Position numbers and translations under genes: made by a program
Notes under the pieces: model-generated
What the model was told of the DNA's origin: nothing
The model's input: only the letters and a program-made list of their open reading frames with translations
Database searches by the model: none
In this document: piece after piece, positions 17,266-28,716 of the stretch
Layout of the letters: every line of letters begins with the position of its first letter
Position numbering within the stretch: position 1 is the first letter of the stretch
From: Kiloniella sp. EL199
GTDB lineage: Bacteria > Pseudomonadota > Alphaproteobacteria > Kiloniellales > Kiloniellaceae
Assembly (NCBI RefSeq): GCF_900313065.1
Contig: NZ_OMPU01000014.1
Location: 1 to 64,000 of the forward strand
Length of the DNA stretch: 64,000 bases
Direction: 5' to 3'

Positions 17266-18651
17266 ATGCTGAACAGAAGACATTTTTTAAAAGCCGGTTT
17301 GGCCACAGGTTCCACAGTTATTGGCGGTGGGTCACTTGGATTGCTCGCATCACAGGCAAATGCAACACCTGATCTGGTTCTCAAGCCAAGAATAATCGAA
17401 CAGAATATTATAGGACATAATCCAACCAAGAATGTGTTTTCGTACAATGCATCCGGTCCAGCACCTATCCTTCGTGCGAAACAGGGCGAACCTTTCCATG
17501 TACGTCTGGAGAACAAGCTACCGGAGCCGACAACAATTCACTGGCATGGCTTGCGCTTACCCAATGCGATGGATGGCGTGCCATTTGTCACCCAGCCCTA
17601 TATCTATAAAAACGAAACGTTTGATTACATCTTCACGCCACCTGATGCTGGAACCTATTGGTATCACCCCCATTGCAATACCTTGGAACAAATGAGTTAT
17701 GGACTCACAGGGGTATTGGTTGTTGATGAAAAAGAAACTCCTGATTTCGACGCCGATGTTACTTTAAACTTGCGAGACTGGCGTTTGGGATCAGATGGTC
17801 AATTTATTAACCTGTACAAAGCCAGAAAAAGCGCACGCGCAGGTACTTTCGGGACGGTAAAAACCACTAACTGGGAAGAAAACCCGGTTTATAACGTTCC
17901 CAGCGGTGGTATCGTTCGTCTGCGAGCAGTGGTCAGTGACGTTACCCGGATTTTCAAACTAAAAACAGAAGGAGCAGACGCAACAGTCATTGCTTTGGAT
18001 GGTTATCCAGTACCACAACACTTCCCCCTTGATCACCAAGCGGTTGGTCCAGGACAACGCATTGATATCGCGATTAGAATGCCCGATGACGAAGGTAAAG
18101 AAGTCAAACTTATCAACGCCTCTTCATCAAAAGCCTGGACGGTTGCCACCTTGCGATCACAGGGCTCACCCTTGAAACGTGATATACGCGACCTCAAACC
18201 TCTCCCTCATAATCCTGTGCCAATTCCCGATCTCAAAAATGCTGAGCACATTCCTTTCGAGTTTACAGCAACAGCAGAATCAGCCCCGAAAAACGGATTT
18301 TGCGGCACAATCGGTTTTTCTTTCTGGGCTATCAATCGAAAAGCATGGCTGGGCGTTTCGCCAGATCCAATGGAACCACTCGCAGAACTAAAATTGGGGA
18401 AAAGCTATATTTTTAGCTTCAGGAACAGAACACCCCATACACACCCGATTCACCTGCACGGGCTTTCCTTCACCCTGCTCAATTCCAATAAGCGACAGAT
18501 TGCCCCCTTTGTCACTGATACCGCTCTTGTCTTGCCCGATGAACGTATGGAGGTCGCCTTTGTTGCCGATAATCTGGGTGACTGGCTTCTTCACTGCCAC
18601 ATTATCGAACATCAAAAGACCGGTATGAGCAGCTTTATCCGAATAACTTAG
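17266..18651 (+). CDS. Tat-exported multicopper oxidase
   Basis: The 461-residue protein begins with a twin-arginine signal (NRRHFLKAGLA...ANA, about 33 residues) and folds as three cupredoxin domains. Copper ligands are complete: HWH (92-94), HPH (134-136), HPIHLH (393-398) and HCHIIEH...M (443-454), where Cys444 binds type 1 copper and Met454 is the axial ligand. It oxidises Cu(I), metals or phenols in the periplasm. There is no methionine-rich insert like that of CueO, so the electron donor is open. A MerR-type promoter layout lies upstream. Confidence 0.9.
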   Translation: MLNRRHFLKAGLATGSTVIGGGSLGLLASQANATPDLVLKPRIIEQNIIGHNPTKNVFSYNASGPAPILRAKQGEPFHVRLENKLPEPTTIHWHGLRLPNAMDGVPFVTQPYIYKNETFDYIFTPPDAGTYWYHPHCNTLEQMSYGLTGVLVVDEKETPDFDADVTLNLRDWRLGSDGQFINLYKARKSARAGTFGTVKTTNWEENPVYNVPSGGIVRLRAVVSDVTRIFKLKTEGADATVIALDGYPVPQHFPLDHQAVGPGQRIDIAIRMPDDEGKEVKLINASSSKAWTVATLRSQGSPLKRDIRDLKPLPHNPVPIPDLKNAEHIPFEFTATAESAPKNGFCGTIGFSFWAINRKAWLGVSPDPMEPLAELKLGKSYIFSFRNRTPHTHPIHLHGLSFTLLNSNKRQIAPFVTDTALVLPDERMEVAFVADNLGDWLLHCHIIEHQKTGMSSFIRIT

Positions 18652-18676
18652 TAAAATAGCATAACGATTGTCCTAG

Positions 18677-20623
18677 CTATTCAAAGATAGAAAGAATTTT
18701 AATAAGCCAAAGCTTTCCAGATGCTGCCTCGTACCCTTGATCTACTGCCATCTGAAAATATTTTTCAGATTTTTGATAGTCAACTTCTGTTCCATTACCA
18801 GTCATATACAGCACGCCCGTTTCATATTGAGCTTCTGCATTTCCCCCATCCGCAGCAAGCTTAAACCAACGAAAAGCTTGGTAATAATCCAGCTCGACAC
18901 CTCGTCCTTCGGCATAAAGCTGTGCCAACCTATTTGCCCCAAGTGGATTATCTTGTTTTGCGGCAAGCTTATAAAAGTGAACTGCCTGCGCCATATCGAC
19001 TTTAGTTCCTTTTCCTTCTTCAAAAGAAAGGCCTAGATAATATTGACTATACGAGTGTTCCTGTAGCGCAGATTGTTGAAAAAACTCAAAAGCTTTCTCA
19101 TAGTTTTTGGAAATACCTATGCCGCGAAAATAGAACCGAGCAAGATTATAGAGCCCATAAGCATTCTCTTGATTTGCAGCTTTTTCATACCAATAAACGG
19201 CCTTCTTAAGACTTCTAGAAACACCATCTCCTTCTTCATAAAAGACGCCAATACTGTTTTGAGCCAAAGCATCGTTTTGTTTTGCGGCCTTAAGATACCA
19301 TTCAAACGCGGCGTCTGCGTCTCTCGCTCTACCCAAAGCATAATCATACATGTTAGCCAATTCATACTGACCGCCAGCATATCCTAGCTCAGCCGAACGC
19401 TTATAGTATTCGAACGCTTTATCGTAATCTTTCTCAACGCCAACACCAAACTCATACATCTCTCCGAGATTACTGAAAGCATAAGCATTATCTTGTTCAA
19501 TAGCCTTTAAATACCAATGAAGCGCTTTATCATAATCTTGTTTAACACCATCGCCGCTTTCATAAAAAACACCAACCCAGTTTTGGGCATTAGCATCCCC
19601 CTGTTCACTAGCACGAAGAAACCATTTGAGGGATTGCTCATAATCAATTTCACCAAAATCACCGTCCATATACATATGTGCGAGGTAACTCTGCGCATCC
19701 AGATAATCCTGTTCAGCAGCTTTTTCTATCCATACTCTGGCTTGATTCAGGTCTTTGTCTCGCCCCAAACCTCTCTCATACATTTTCCCGATTTCTAATT
19801 GAGCCCCGGGATATGTTGCCGTCTCAACGGCCATACTATAAAGCTCAAAAGCTTTCTGGTAGTCAGGTTCTTTGTTAAGACTATAACGATAAACATCGCC
19901 AAGATTGGTCATCGCATAGTAGTTTTTTTGCTTTATAGCCTTTTCGAACCATTCAATCGCTAAATCTAAATCTTTAACAACCCCTTCCCCATTTAAATAT
20001 TGCAACGCAAGATCATTCTGAGCATCGCCTATTCCCTTTTTTGCTGCTTTTAAATACCACTCATGAGCCAGTTCAAAATCAGGTTCACGGCCAAGTCCAG
20101 AATCATATATATAGCCGATGTGATACAGGGAATAAGCATGACCAAGAGCAGCTGCCTGTTCGTAATACACAAGAGCCTGATCATAATTCTGCTCTATGCC
20201 CAAACCTTCTTCATAGAGATAGGCCAAATTATAATACGCATACTGATTGTTTTGCTTTATCGATTTTAGGTATAATTCCCTGGCTTTTGTGTAATCTTGC
20301 TCTACACCACGTCCCTCTTCATAAAAAAGTCCGAGAACATTACTGGCATCATCATTCCCTGCTTCAAAAGACTGAAAATAGAGGTTGAAGGCTTTTTTAT
20401 CGTTCTGTTCAACGACAAATCCATTATCATAAAACTTTGCCAGATAATACAAAGCCTCTGCGTTCCCTTCTTGAGCAAGAGGCTCTATGAAAGAAAATGC
20501 CTTTTGATAGTTTTCATTTCTATAAGCTTGTATTCCCTGAGTAAGCGATTCATTTGCCAAAGCATAACAGGTTACAAAAAAGCTTAAAAATGATACAACT
20601 ATGGCCTTCTTAATCACACTCAT
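18677..20623 (-). CDS. Secreted Sel1-repeat protein with 16 tandem repeats
   Basis: After a signal peptide (residues 1-23, ending CYALA), the 648-residue protein is almost entirely Sel1-like (TPR-related) repeats of 36 residues. I count 16 full repeats and one partial, with consensus A...LG.(F/L)YE.G.GVEQDY.KA..WY.KAA.Q. Such solenoids are scaffolds for protein-protein contacts in the periplasm or at the cell surface. There are no attached catalytic domains. The even, uninterrupted array with few indels (one extra residue in repeat 7) suggests growth by tandem duplication. Partner unknown. Confidence 0.9.
   Translation of the reverse strand: MSVIKKAIVVSFLSFFVTCYALANESLTQGIQAYRNENYQKAFSFIEPLAQEGNAEALYYLAKFYDNGFVVEQNDKKAFNLYFQSFEAGNDDASNVLGLFYEEGRGVEQDYTKARELYLKSIKQNNQYAYYNLAYLYEEGLGIEQNYDQALVYYEQAAALGHAYSLYHIGYIYDSGLGREPDFELAHEWYLKAAKKGIGDAQNDLALQYLNGEGVVKDLDLAIEWFEKAIKQKNYYAMTNLGDVYRYSLNKEPDYQKAFELYSMAVETATYPGAQLEIGKMYERGLGRDKDLNQARVWIEKAAEQDYLDAQSYLAHMYMDGDFGEIDYEQSLKWFLRASEQGDANAQNWVGVFYESGDGVKQDYDKALHWYLKAIEQDNAYAFSNLGEMYEFGVGVEKDYDKAFEYYKRSAELGYAGGQYELANMYDYALGRARDADAAFEWYLKAAKQNDALAQNSIGVFYEEGDGVSRSLKKAVYWYEKAANQENAYGLYNLARFYFRGIGISKNYEKAFEFFQQSALQEHSYSQYYLGLSFEEGKGTKVDMAQAVHFYKLAAKQDNPLGANRLAQLYAEGRGVELDYYQAFRWFKLAADGGNAEAQYETGVLYMTGNGTEVDYQKSEKYFQMAVDQGYEAASGKLWLIKILSIFE
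18720..20540 (-). repeat. Tandem array of about 108-nt Sel1 coding units
   Basis: The Sel1 gene consists of diverged 108-base direct units, each encoding a 36-residue helical hairpin. Recurrent phrases such as the reverse complement of TTTATAAAGATTACGATAAAGC-like blocks appear in many units, but no two units are identical at the DNA level. Confidence 0.75.
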
Positions 20624-20712
20624 AGCAAGAACTCGCGAGACAAAAAATTACAATAGGGAACAACTTTATTGATATATTTATTTAAAATCAATCAATTGAG
20701 CTTCAGGCCATA

Positions 20713-21582
20713 TTAGAAAGCCTGTGCATGTGAAATCAATCGACAAACTTCTTCAATATCCGCCCTCATCTGCCCTGCTTCTTTTCTGACAAGCCAGTTT
20801 CCACTGGGCATCGCAAGCTCTATGGGGGACAGACGAATCACATCGCCGCGGGCCAAAGCTCCCTCACTTAACGGGAGTGAGGCCAGCAGCACACCGACAC
20901 CTGCTTTTGCTGCATCCAGTGCAGTGATAAAACTATCAAAACGAATTGCTGTTTTTCGGGGGGGAGAGACCTTTGCTTCAATCGCCCATTCTGACCAACC
21001 ACTCCGTCGCCCAGCCAACCGAATACATGGCAAATTTTGCCACATATTCTCATCAACATCTTTTAACAGTTGTGGTGCACATATCGGTGATAAAACCTCG
21101 GAGAAAAGGTGTGTCGCAATCTTCCCTTCCCAATTTCCAGCACCAAACCTGATCTCAATATCTGCATTAATTGCTTCATAGTCTGCTGGGCGATGAATAG
21201 ACGCAATTGAAAGAGTGACATTGGGCCGTGCTTCTCTGATCCATGACAAGCGAGGCACCAGCCACAAAGACGCAATGGATGCAGGGCAAGCTATCGTTAT
21301 GATTTTTGCCCCCTTCTTGCCAAACAGATCTTCAGTTGATCTCGCCAGAGCGTGGAGTGAGGATCGAACAGATGGAAGATACGCATCCCCCTCTGCGGTC
21401 AGTTCAACGCCTCGTGCCAAGCGATGAAACAAGGTAACGCCAAGATGAGCTTCCAGCTTTCTTATCTGTTGGCTAACCGCTGCTTGTGTCAGACCGAGTT
21501 CCAGACCAGCTTCTGTGAAGTTTTCATGACGGGCCGAAGTTTCAAATGTTCGCAACCAGTCCAAAGGAGGTAATGATGCCAA
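20713..21582 (-). CDS. LysR-family regulator (GcvA-like), probable regulator of the adjacent phosphonate genes
   Basis: The 289-residue protein has an N-terminal winged helix-turn-helix (residues 5-63: WLRTFETSARHENFTEAGLELGLTQAAVSQQIRKLE) and a periplasmic-binding-like effector domain (90-285). The start is TTG at 21582, supported by GGAG seven nt upstream and an in-frame stop behind it. It is divergent from the TmpA-like gene with a 120-nt shared promoter region, the classic arrangement for a LysR regulator controlling its neighbour. Confidence 0.85.
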   Translation of the reverse strand: MASLPPLDWLRTFETSARHENFTEAGLELGLTQAAVSQQIRKLEAHLGVTLFHRLARGVELTAEGDAYLPSVRSSLHALARSTEDLFGKKGAKIITIACPASIASLWLVPRLSWIREARPNVTLSIASIHRPADYEAINADIEIRFGAGNWEGKIATHLFSEVLSPICAPQLLKDVDENMWQNLPCIRLAGRRSGWSEWAIEAKVSPPRKTAIRFDSFITALDAAKAGVGVLLASLPLSEGALARGDVIRLSPIELAMPSGNWLVRKEAGQMRADIEEVCRLISHAQAF

Positions 21583-21636
21583 TAACTTACTCCATAGCCA
21601 TAAAAATAATTAGGTCATAGGGTTACATTATATTGA

Positions 21637-23459
<1,823 letters not shown>

Positions 23460-23488
23460 TGACGAGACATCAAACAGGTTAAAATGAT

Positions 23489-24322
23489 ATGTCCAATAAA
23501 GTAATTCTCGTCATCATGGATGGTGTTGGTTATGACACCGCGCTCTCTCAATGTGGTTATCTGGAAGGAATGGTTGAACTGGGCCGAGCCCATCGTTGGA
23601 AAATGCGTACAGCTTTACCAACTATTTCAGCGGCAATGTATGAAACTATTCACACCGGCCTGTCGCCACTTGATCATGATGTCAGTGGCAACGAAGCTCT
23701 ACGACGCTCAAACGTTCCAAATGTCTTTGATCAGCTACATCAGGCCGGACATAGCACGGCAGCTGTCGCACATTCCTACTTTCACACACTCTATAATGGA
23801 CCTTACAATCCTGTTGAACATGTCGAAGTAGAAGATGAAACAAAAGTCATCCAGTACGGGCGTTTCTATTCGATGGAAGGCTATTCAGCAGCAAACATCT
23901 GCGCCCCTGCCGAAATTGACCTCTGCGCGCAGGCGACAAGCCTCATTCGTCGCCATACGCCGGATTATGTTCTATTGCACAGTTCATCTGTTGACAGTCT
24001 TGGTCATAAATACACTGCGGACTCTGCACAATACCGTATTCAAACCTGGCATATAGATAATGCACTGGCACGAACGGTACCAATCTGGCTAGAAGCCGGA
24101 TACGACGTTTTCGTTACCGCCGACCATGGTATGAATGCTGATGGCCATCACGGTGGAACTGAGGAAATCATGCGCCATGTTCCCTTTTACTATTTTGGTG
24201 CAGCGCAAGTTCCTGCAAAAGATCAGATATTGGACCAACTCGCGATAGCCCCAACTGTCCTCTCACGGATTGGTGTTGATATTCCCGATAGCATGAGACA
24301 AAAACCTCTACTGCAGGAATAA
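23489..24322 (+). CDS. Alkaline phosphatase-superfamily phosphodiesterase/nucleotide pyrophosphatase-like protein
   Basis: The 277-residue protein belongs to the type I phosphodiesterase family (PF01663 type). Metal and catalytic residues are visible: Asp11 (IMDGVG), the nucleophile Thr45 (LPTISAAM), the DSLGHKY block near 171-177 and the ADHGMNADGHHGG block near 211-223. There is no signal peptide, so it is cytoplasmic. It follows tmpB by 29 nt in the same operon, which suggests it hydrolyses a phosphonate or phosphate ester feeding TmpAB. Phosphonoacetate hydrolase belongs to the same superfamily. Substrate is unproven. Confidence 0.75.
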   Translation: MSNKVILVIMDGVGYDTALSQCGYLEGMVELGRAHRWKMRTALPTISAAMYETIHTGLSPLDHDVSGNEALRRSNVPNVFDQLHQAGHSTAAVAHSYFHTLYNGPYNPVEHVEVEDETKVIQYGRFYSMEGYSAANICAPAEIDLCAQATSLIRRHTPDYVLLHSSSVDSLGHKYTADSAQYRIQTWHIDNALARTVPIWLEAGYDVFVTADHGMNADGHHGGTEEIMRHVPFYYFGAAQVPAKDQILDQLAIAPTVLSRIGVDIPDSMRQKPLLQE

Positions 24323-24378
24323 CAAACGTTACAAGAAGATGCTTGTTCAGGATTAATGATCTGAATTAATAGTCTTGA

Positions 24379-26724
24379 TCAATGGATACTCAAGCCATAA
24401 GGGCCGCCATCCAGATATCCAAGATAGGCATCTTTTTCGTACCAGTATTCCTGATCCAGTTCTTCCCCGGCCCTGTTGATATAAACACCTGTATAAAACG
24501 GCAAATCGTAATACCAGTATTTAACCCGTTCTGATTTTGGATACTTCAAAGCCAGCGTTTCAAACCAGCCCTGAAATTTCTTTTTCGGAATATCTTTCCA
24601 ACGCAAACAGTAACTGACGTTATTTGCACCTTTGGCACAAAATATCATGATTCGAAGTAATCTGGCTTGTTCAGCAGTCGTCCCTTTTTCCTGGCGATAG
24701 AGATCCAATGCTTCTGCAAACATCTCAATCGGTGCTCTTGGCTGATCAGCCGTTTTATTTTCCGTCCAAACACCTTCGGCAGCTAAATGTACATAAACAG
24801 GCTGACAGTCCTCAAGGTAACTGTTGATCAACTTGGTACGTGCATAACTACAGCGCGGCGCAATATGATTTTCGTATAGAAAATAGGCAACATTCGACAA
24901 GGCTTTAGCCCGATCCCGACTTTCTGCCTGCTTTAAAGCAAGTGCTTCCAAGTCTTGCCCAAGATCAGCATAGAGCTTTATTTCTTCCCTTAATTTGTTT
25001 GATTTCTCCAGCGCACTGACTTGAAGAACGGCTTTCCAATCCAGCTTTCTCGAGAGCATTATCGCACCCTGCCAATCTTCCTGAATCATTGCTTCATCCA
25101 GATGTGGGCGGATCAAAGCAAATTGTAACAAGGGATCTGCTGTACCAGACAAAGCCGAGATGAAATCATTAGCGCTTAAGAAATAACGAGACACCTGTTC
25201 ATACAGCACAGTATCCAGTACTCTAAGTTCCGAAAACATCCCATCTTCGCCAACGTTAACCTGCTGAATACTATCTTCCAAAATAAAAGCCAGCGGTGTC
25301 TTGTTCTTTAATCGAGCTTCTAGTTGTTTGGTTCGCAAAGCGAATAGATTATCAAGCGAAGTTGCTTTTCTTGCTGCTATATCCGTGATTTGCGTTCGAA
25401 CATTATCAAACTTGCCTTCTCCTAGGTTAACCATCATCTCAAAAGCTTGAGCATGACCGTAGAGTGGCGTGTTTATATATGGATCACTTGAAGGCCTTTT
25501 CCCTTCAAGCAGATAATCGCAAACCATTGTACTATAGCTTTCAATTTCTTCATACTCCCCAGAAACAACTGTCTTTATTTGCGAACACAGTCCCTCCAGT
25601 TCTTCTGGCTTGGTCCAATCTCCTGATTTGGAAAGACCTGACATAGAAAGAAGTGAAGCTAAAAGCGTAATCCCATCACGATGAGTAAGTGGGCGGGTCG
25701 CAATTTCATCAATATTGGCGCGCAAAGCATTGATCGCGAGATGATCAAGCTGATCTATTTGACCTTCATCACTGGTCAGCAACTGGCTATTAGAAATTTC
25801 ATCCAGAAGTTCAGTGTAATAACGATCACGATCTCCATAATGCAGCCAAATGCCGATCTCCATATCCTCTACATGGCGTCGGTATTCTGATTGAGGAAAA
25901 TCGGTCAGAAATGCTTCTGTAAAACTATTGAAAATTGCTGGCAGGAAAACCTTTTCCTGCCCCTCTCTGCCATTGTGAAACAGGGCCAGAACTTCCATAT
26001 AACGAGCGGTTTCGATTAACCATCCGGCTTCACGACCTTCGTTTTTTTCCTCAAGCGCTATCATTGCAAAAAGTTCTGCAGCCTCGGGAAAGAAGCCGTC
26101 GTGATAAAAGGCTGCCGCTTCGATATATTGGGACCAGTTTTTATATAAACCCTGTTCTTTACCTATATGTTCCTGAAATATCTGAGAGCTTTTCAAATAG
26201 TCATCAAGGTTGAAAAGGCAATCTTGTACAAGAGCAAGGCGCATCACGGCCAGATGCCTGATTTCGTCCTGTTCCAAGTTGCTACTTTTCAAGCCAGTAT
26301 AATAGCTGTGAAGGTTTGAGAAACTACCTCCGCTGTAACAATATCCTTGAGACAGATAGTCCCCATTGGCAAAAATATCTTCATTCTCTTCACGGACAAA
26401 GGCGCCTAATTCTTGCGATGCAAGTTCTTCAATACGATAGGCTTCATGGAAAGCTCCAACATCTGTTAAAATTTCAGAATCTTTATCTGACCTGTCAACA
26501 CTCTCAAGTAATTCCAACCGATAACCACGAATCAATTGTTCCAAAAATGCCTTTGCGCGACTTTCTTGTGGAACAAGCATATCAAGTTGGGTTGACGAAC
26601 AATAGCGCGAAGCGATGGGTTGCTGGCAAGGGGGACCGCCCCCTGCTGCGAGATCACGAGGGAGCAAGCTCGCGATTAACATGACACTCAGCAGTAATGA
26701 ATATTGCCATGCGAAACGTCCCAT
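24379..26724 (-). CDS. Large secreted alpha-helical protein, unknown function, partner of DUF3142 gene
   Basis: I do not recognise a named domain. The 781-residue protein has a signal peptide (1-27, ...LLPRDLAA), then a cysteine-containing start (GGGPPCQQPIASRYC), then almost continuous amphipathic helices with TPR-like spacing (for example DYLKSSQIFQEHIGKEQ and GFFPEAAELFAMIALEEKNEG). The C-terminal 60 residues are aromatic-rich (WYYDLPFYTG). Its start, backed by AGGAG ten nt upstream, lies 71 nt inside the preceding DUF3142 gene. The two are surely co-transcribed and probably act together in the periplasm. Confidence 0.75.
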   Translation of the reverse strand: MGRFAWQYSLLLSVMLIASLLPRDLAAGGGPPCQQPIASRYCSSTQLDMLVPQESRAKAFLEQLIRGYRLELLESVDRSDKDSEILTDVGAFHEAYRIEELASQELGAFVREENEDIFANGDYLSQGYCYSGGSFSNLHSYYTGLKSSNLEQDEIRHLAVMRLALVQDCLFNLDDYLKSSQIFQEHIGKEQGLYKNWSQYIEAAAFYHDGFFPEAAELFAMIALEEKNEGREAGWLIETARYMEVLALFHNGREGQEKVFLPAIFNSFTEAFLTDFPQSEYRRHVEDMEIGIWLHYGDRDRYYTELLDEISNSQLLTSDEGQIDQLDHLAINALRANIDEIATRPLTHRDGITLLASLLSMSGLSKSGDWTKPEELEGLCSQIKTVVSGEYEEIESYSTMVCDYLLEGKRPSSDPYINTPLYGHAQAFEMMVNLGEGKFDNVRTQITDIAARKATSLDNLFALRTKQLEARLKNKTPLAFILEDSIQQVNVGEDGMFSELRVLDTVLYEQVSRYFLSANDFISALSGTADPLLQFALIRPHLDEAMIQEDWQGAIMLSRKLDWKAVLQVSALEKSNKLREEIKLYADLGQDLEALALKQAESRDRAKALSNVAYFLYENHIAPRCSYARTKLINSYLEDCQPVYVHLAAEGVWTENKTADQPRAPIEMFAEALDLYRQEKGTTAEQARLLRIMIFCAKGANNVSYCLRWKDIPKKKFQGWFETLALKYPKSERVKYWYYDLPFYTGVYINRAGEELDQEYWYEKDAYLGYLDGGPYGLSIH

Positions 26725-27436
26725 ATTTCTTTTGCTCCTTTAAAAGACTATGCCATCTATCATCATTACAGAGAAACCCGTATCTGATGTTATTCACCCC
26801 CTTTATGGCATCAAGAAGGTGGTCTGTTATCGGCGTTTGTTTTTGCCGATAAAACATCAACGAAACCTCTGCTACAACCACAGCCAGCTTCTTTGCAGCT
26901 TGTCGGTTGTCTTCATACCAGGTCGGTAAACCTGTTATACTGATAGAAACATCCTCGGGCATCTGCTTCGTTACAGCCTGTAACCAATCACGATAGTCAT
27001 CAAGCTTTGAACTCGGGCTATCATAATCAATTTCAACACCAACAATGTTCCGGCCGGCCCGTTTCCAAATATTAATGTCACGATTAATGAAAGCAACAAT
27101 TTCTCTGTTACTAACCTGTTTTTCCATGCGATATGTCAGTATAATTTTTTCTGTATCTGGAAAAGATTTCGGACTGTGATGCGGCGTTGATTTTTGACCA
27201 TTCTCATGCCCCCAGGAGCGCACGAGGACTCTGATCTCACCCTTTTGACAGGCTAGCTCAAGCATTTCACAGCTATCTATAAATTTTTGCTGGTTCTGAT
27301 CTCTGTCATTCAGCGATTGCCCCGCCCACACCCAATGATCAACAATCAGGTCTTGCGCACAAACGGGCGAGCAAAACAAAAAAACGAATATACCAAACAG
27401 CATTTTCGATGTTTTGCCTGAACCTATCCGCCTCAT
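26654..27436 (-). CDS. DUF3142-type exported protein
   Basis: The 260-residue protein has a signal peptide (about residues 10-27, FVFLFCSPVCA). The rest matches the DUF3142 pattern: DHWVWAGQS near the N-terminus, VGVEIDYDSPSSKLDDYRDW and VSISITGLPTWYED. That layout looks like a TIM-barrel of the glycoside-hydrolase type with acidic residues at strand ends, but no activity is known to me. Its 3' end overlaps the next gene by 71 nt in another frame. Domain assignment is from remembered motif similarity. Confidence 0.7.
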   Translation of the reverse strand: MRRIGSGKTSKMLFGIFVFLFCSPVCAQDLIVDHWVWAGQSLNDRDQNQQKFIDSCEMLELACQKGEIRVLVRSWGHENGQKSTPHHSPKSFPDTEKIILTYRMEKQVSNREIVAFINRDINIWKRAGRNIVGVEIDYDSPSSKLDDYRDWLQAVTKQMPEDVSISITGLPTWYEDNRQAAKKLAVVVAEVSLMFYRQKQTPITDHLLDAIKGVNNIRYGFLCNDDRWHSLLKEQKKYGTFRMAIFITAECHVNRELAPS

Positions 27437-27618
27437 AAGTCTATTCGCCTATCATTCACTTAACTGAACACAAGCAGATTAACACAAAAAACTATACGTT
27501 AGACAAGCTTGTGAAAGAGTAAGGACTATTACTTCACAAAGAAAACACAAGGCAAAATCATCAACAGAACAATGCCCTTAAAAGATCTCTAATTGAGTGA
27601 ATTGACACCCCAAATTTA

Positions 27619-27984
27619 TCAAGGAGCTTTGGGAAGGTACAATTCAAGATCGTCTTTGTCACTGGTGATTTCAGCATGCATCAGAATTTTGGATGTAAAA
27701 GCCATCGACGTATCAATGACCCATCTTACATGCTTTTCACCAGCTTCATTCTGGGCCGCTACAACTTCTGGCAAAATTTGTTTCTGAAGAAATCCTGCAA
27801 CACCGGCCAAAGCACGAGATCCCAAACGCAGATCCTCTGCCTTTAGCTTAAAAGCGGATTTTGTCTCAATTTGATTGGCAATGTCACCCAGAATATCCAT
27901 CATTCTGGAGACCTCTTCATTCATCCGTCCGGTCCGATTGGCAATAAATCTTAAATGACCTACGTAAAAAGTATAATCAGACAT
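27619..27984 (-). CDS. Hypothetical protein (121 aa)
   Basis: This soluble, mostly helical protein starts MSDYTFYVGHLRFIANRTGRM. I recognise no motif, signal peptide or metal site. It stands alone between the DUF3142 unit and the DUF2946 gene. Confidence 0.5.
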   Translation of the reverse strand: MSDYTFYVGHLRFIANRTGRMNEEVSRMMDILGDIANQIETKSAFKLKAEDLRLGSRALAGVAGFLQKQILPEVVAAQNEAGEKHVRWVIDTSMAFTSKILMHAEITSDKDDLELYLPKAP

Positions 27985-28306
27985 TCATCTAATCCCAATA
28001 AGTTGCCAATCCGTCATCTCAGAACTCAAAAGTCAGTAGTCCTGCTGCATCCCCCCAAGTTTATCTATTCCAGTAAAGCCCGAGTTCAACACTCAATAAC
28101 CATTCGTTCTGAAGCAGGCAATAAGATTACCGGCAATCAACCCAACTTTGACCTGACCTATATCATTGCCGATATCAAGCTGGGAGATAAACTATATTAT
28201 GTGGATCATTAATGTCGAAGAAATACATTTGGACAATATAGCACATTGCATTCTCAAGGATGCTGACATAGCTTAGCAAAAATTACAGGACCAAAGGTTT
28301 AAAGTT
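27985..28306. other. Intergenic region upstream of the DUF2946/ABC transporter unit
   Basis: These 322 bases lie between divergent genes. A weak plus-strand frame (27955-28212) overlaps the start of the 27619 gene and is not convincing. No RNA gene or clear operator is seen; the promoter of the downstream importer operon is presumably here. Confidence 0.4.
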
Positions 28307-28681
28307 GTGAGATTGATTTCGGCAAAAAGAGGGTTGTTTGCGCTATACTTCGCGCTGCTACAGCTTCTTGTACCGCCTGGTCTCATGGCAGCTAACGGTT
28401 CAGATGGTATTGAAATTGTCATCTGTACTGCGCAAGGCATGAAAACCATTGTGGTTGATGAGAACGGTCAACCAATAAAACCCGACCCCAAACAACAACA
28501 AAATTCTGTCTGTGGTTTTGCATCAAACGCTATAAAAGCAACAGCGTACCATTCGACGAATTTGCCCGTTCCGTCACAGGAACGTCAATTACACCTGTTG
28601 CCCCAAGATGATATTTGTCATCTTTTCTCTCCTCTTCTGACATCTTACCGCCCCCGGGATCCGCCTTCTATTTTGAGTTAA
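28307..28681 (+). CDS. DUF2946-like exported protein
   Basis: The 124-residue protein has an N-terminal hydrophobic helix (LFALYFALLQLLVPPGLMA) followed by IEIVICTAQGMKTIVVDENGQPIKPD, the pattern of DUF2946 proteins, and a second cysteine (SVCGF). DUF2946 genes are often found next to copper, nickel or cobalt handling genes. The start is GTG with a weakly placed AAAGG. It ends 35 nt before the importer's binding-protein gene and is probably the first gene of that operon. Confidence 0.6.
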   Translation: MRLISAKRGLFALYFALLQLLVPPGLMAANGSDGIEIVICTAQGMKTIVVDENGQPIKPDPKQQQNSVCGFASNAIKATAYHSTNLPVPSQERQLHLLPQDDICHLFSPLLTSYRPRDPPSILS

Positions 28682-28716
28682 CACCGAACTATTTCTCAAA
28701 ATCCAAGGACAAGATC

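Noticed and set aside
27955-28212. Plus-strand frame of 85 codons between the 27619 gene and the DUF2946 gene
   Set aside because: It overlaps the start of the opposite-strand gene, has no ribosome site and shows no recognisable protein motif.
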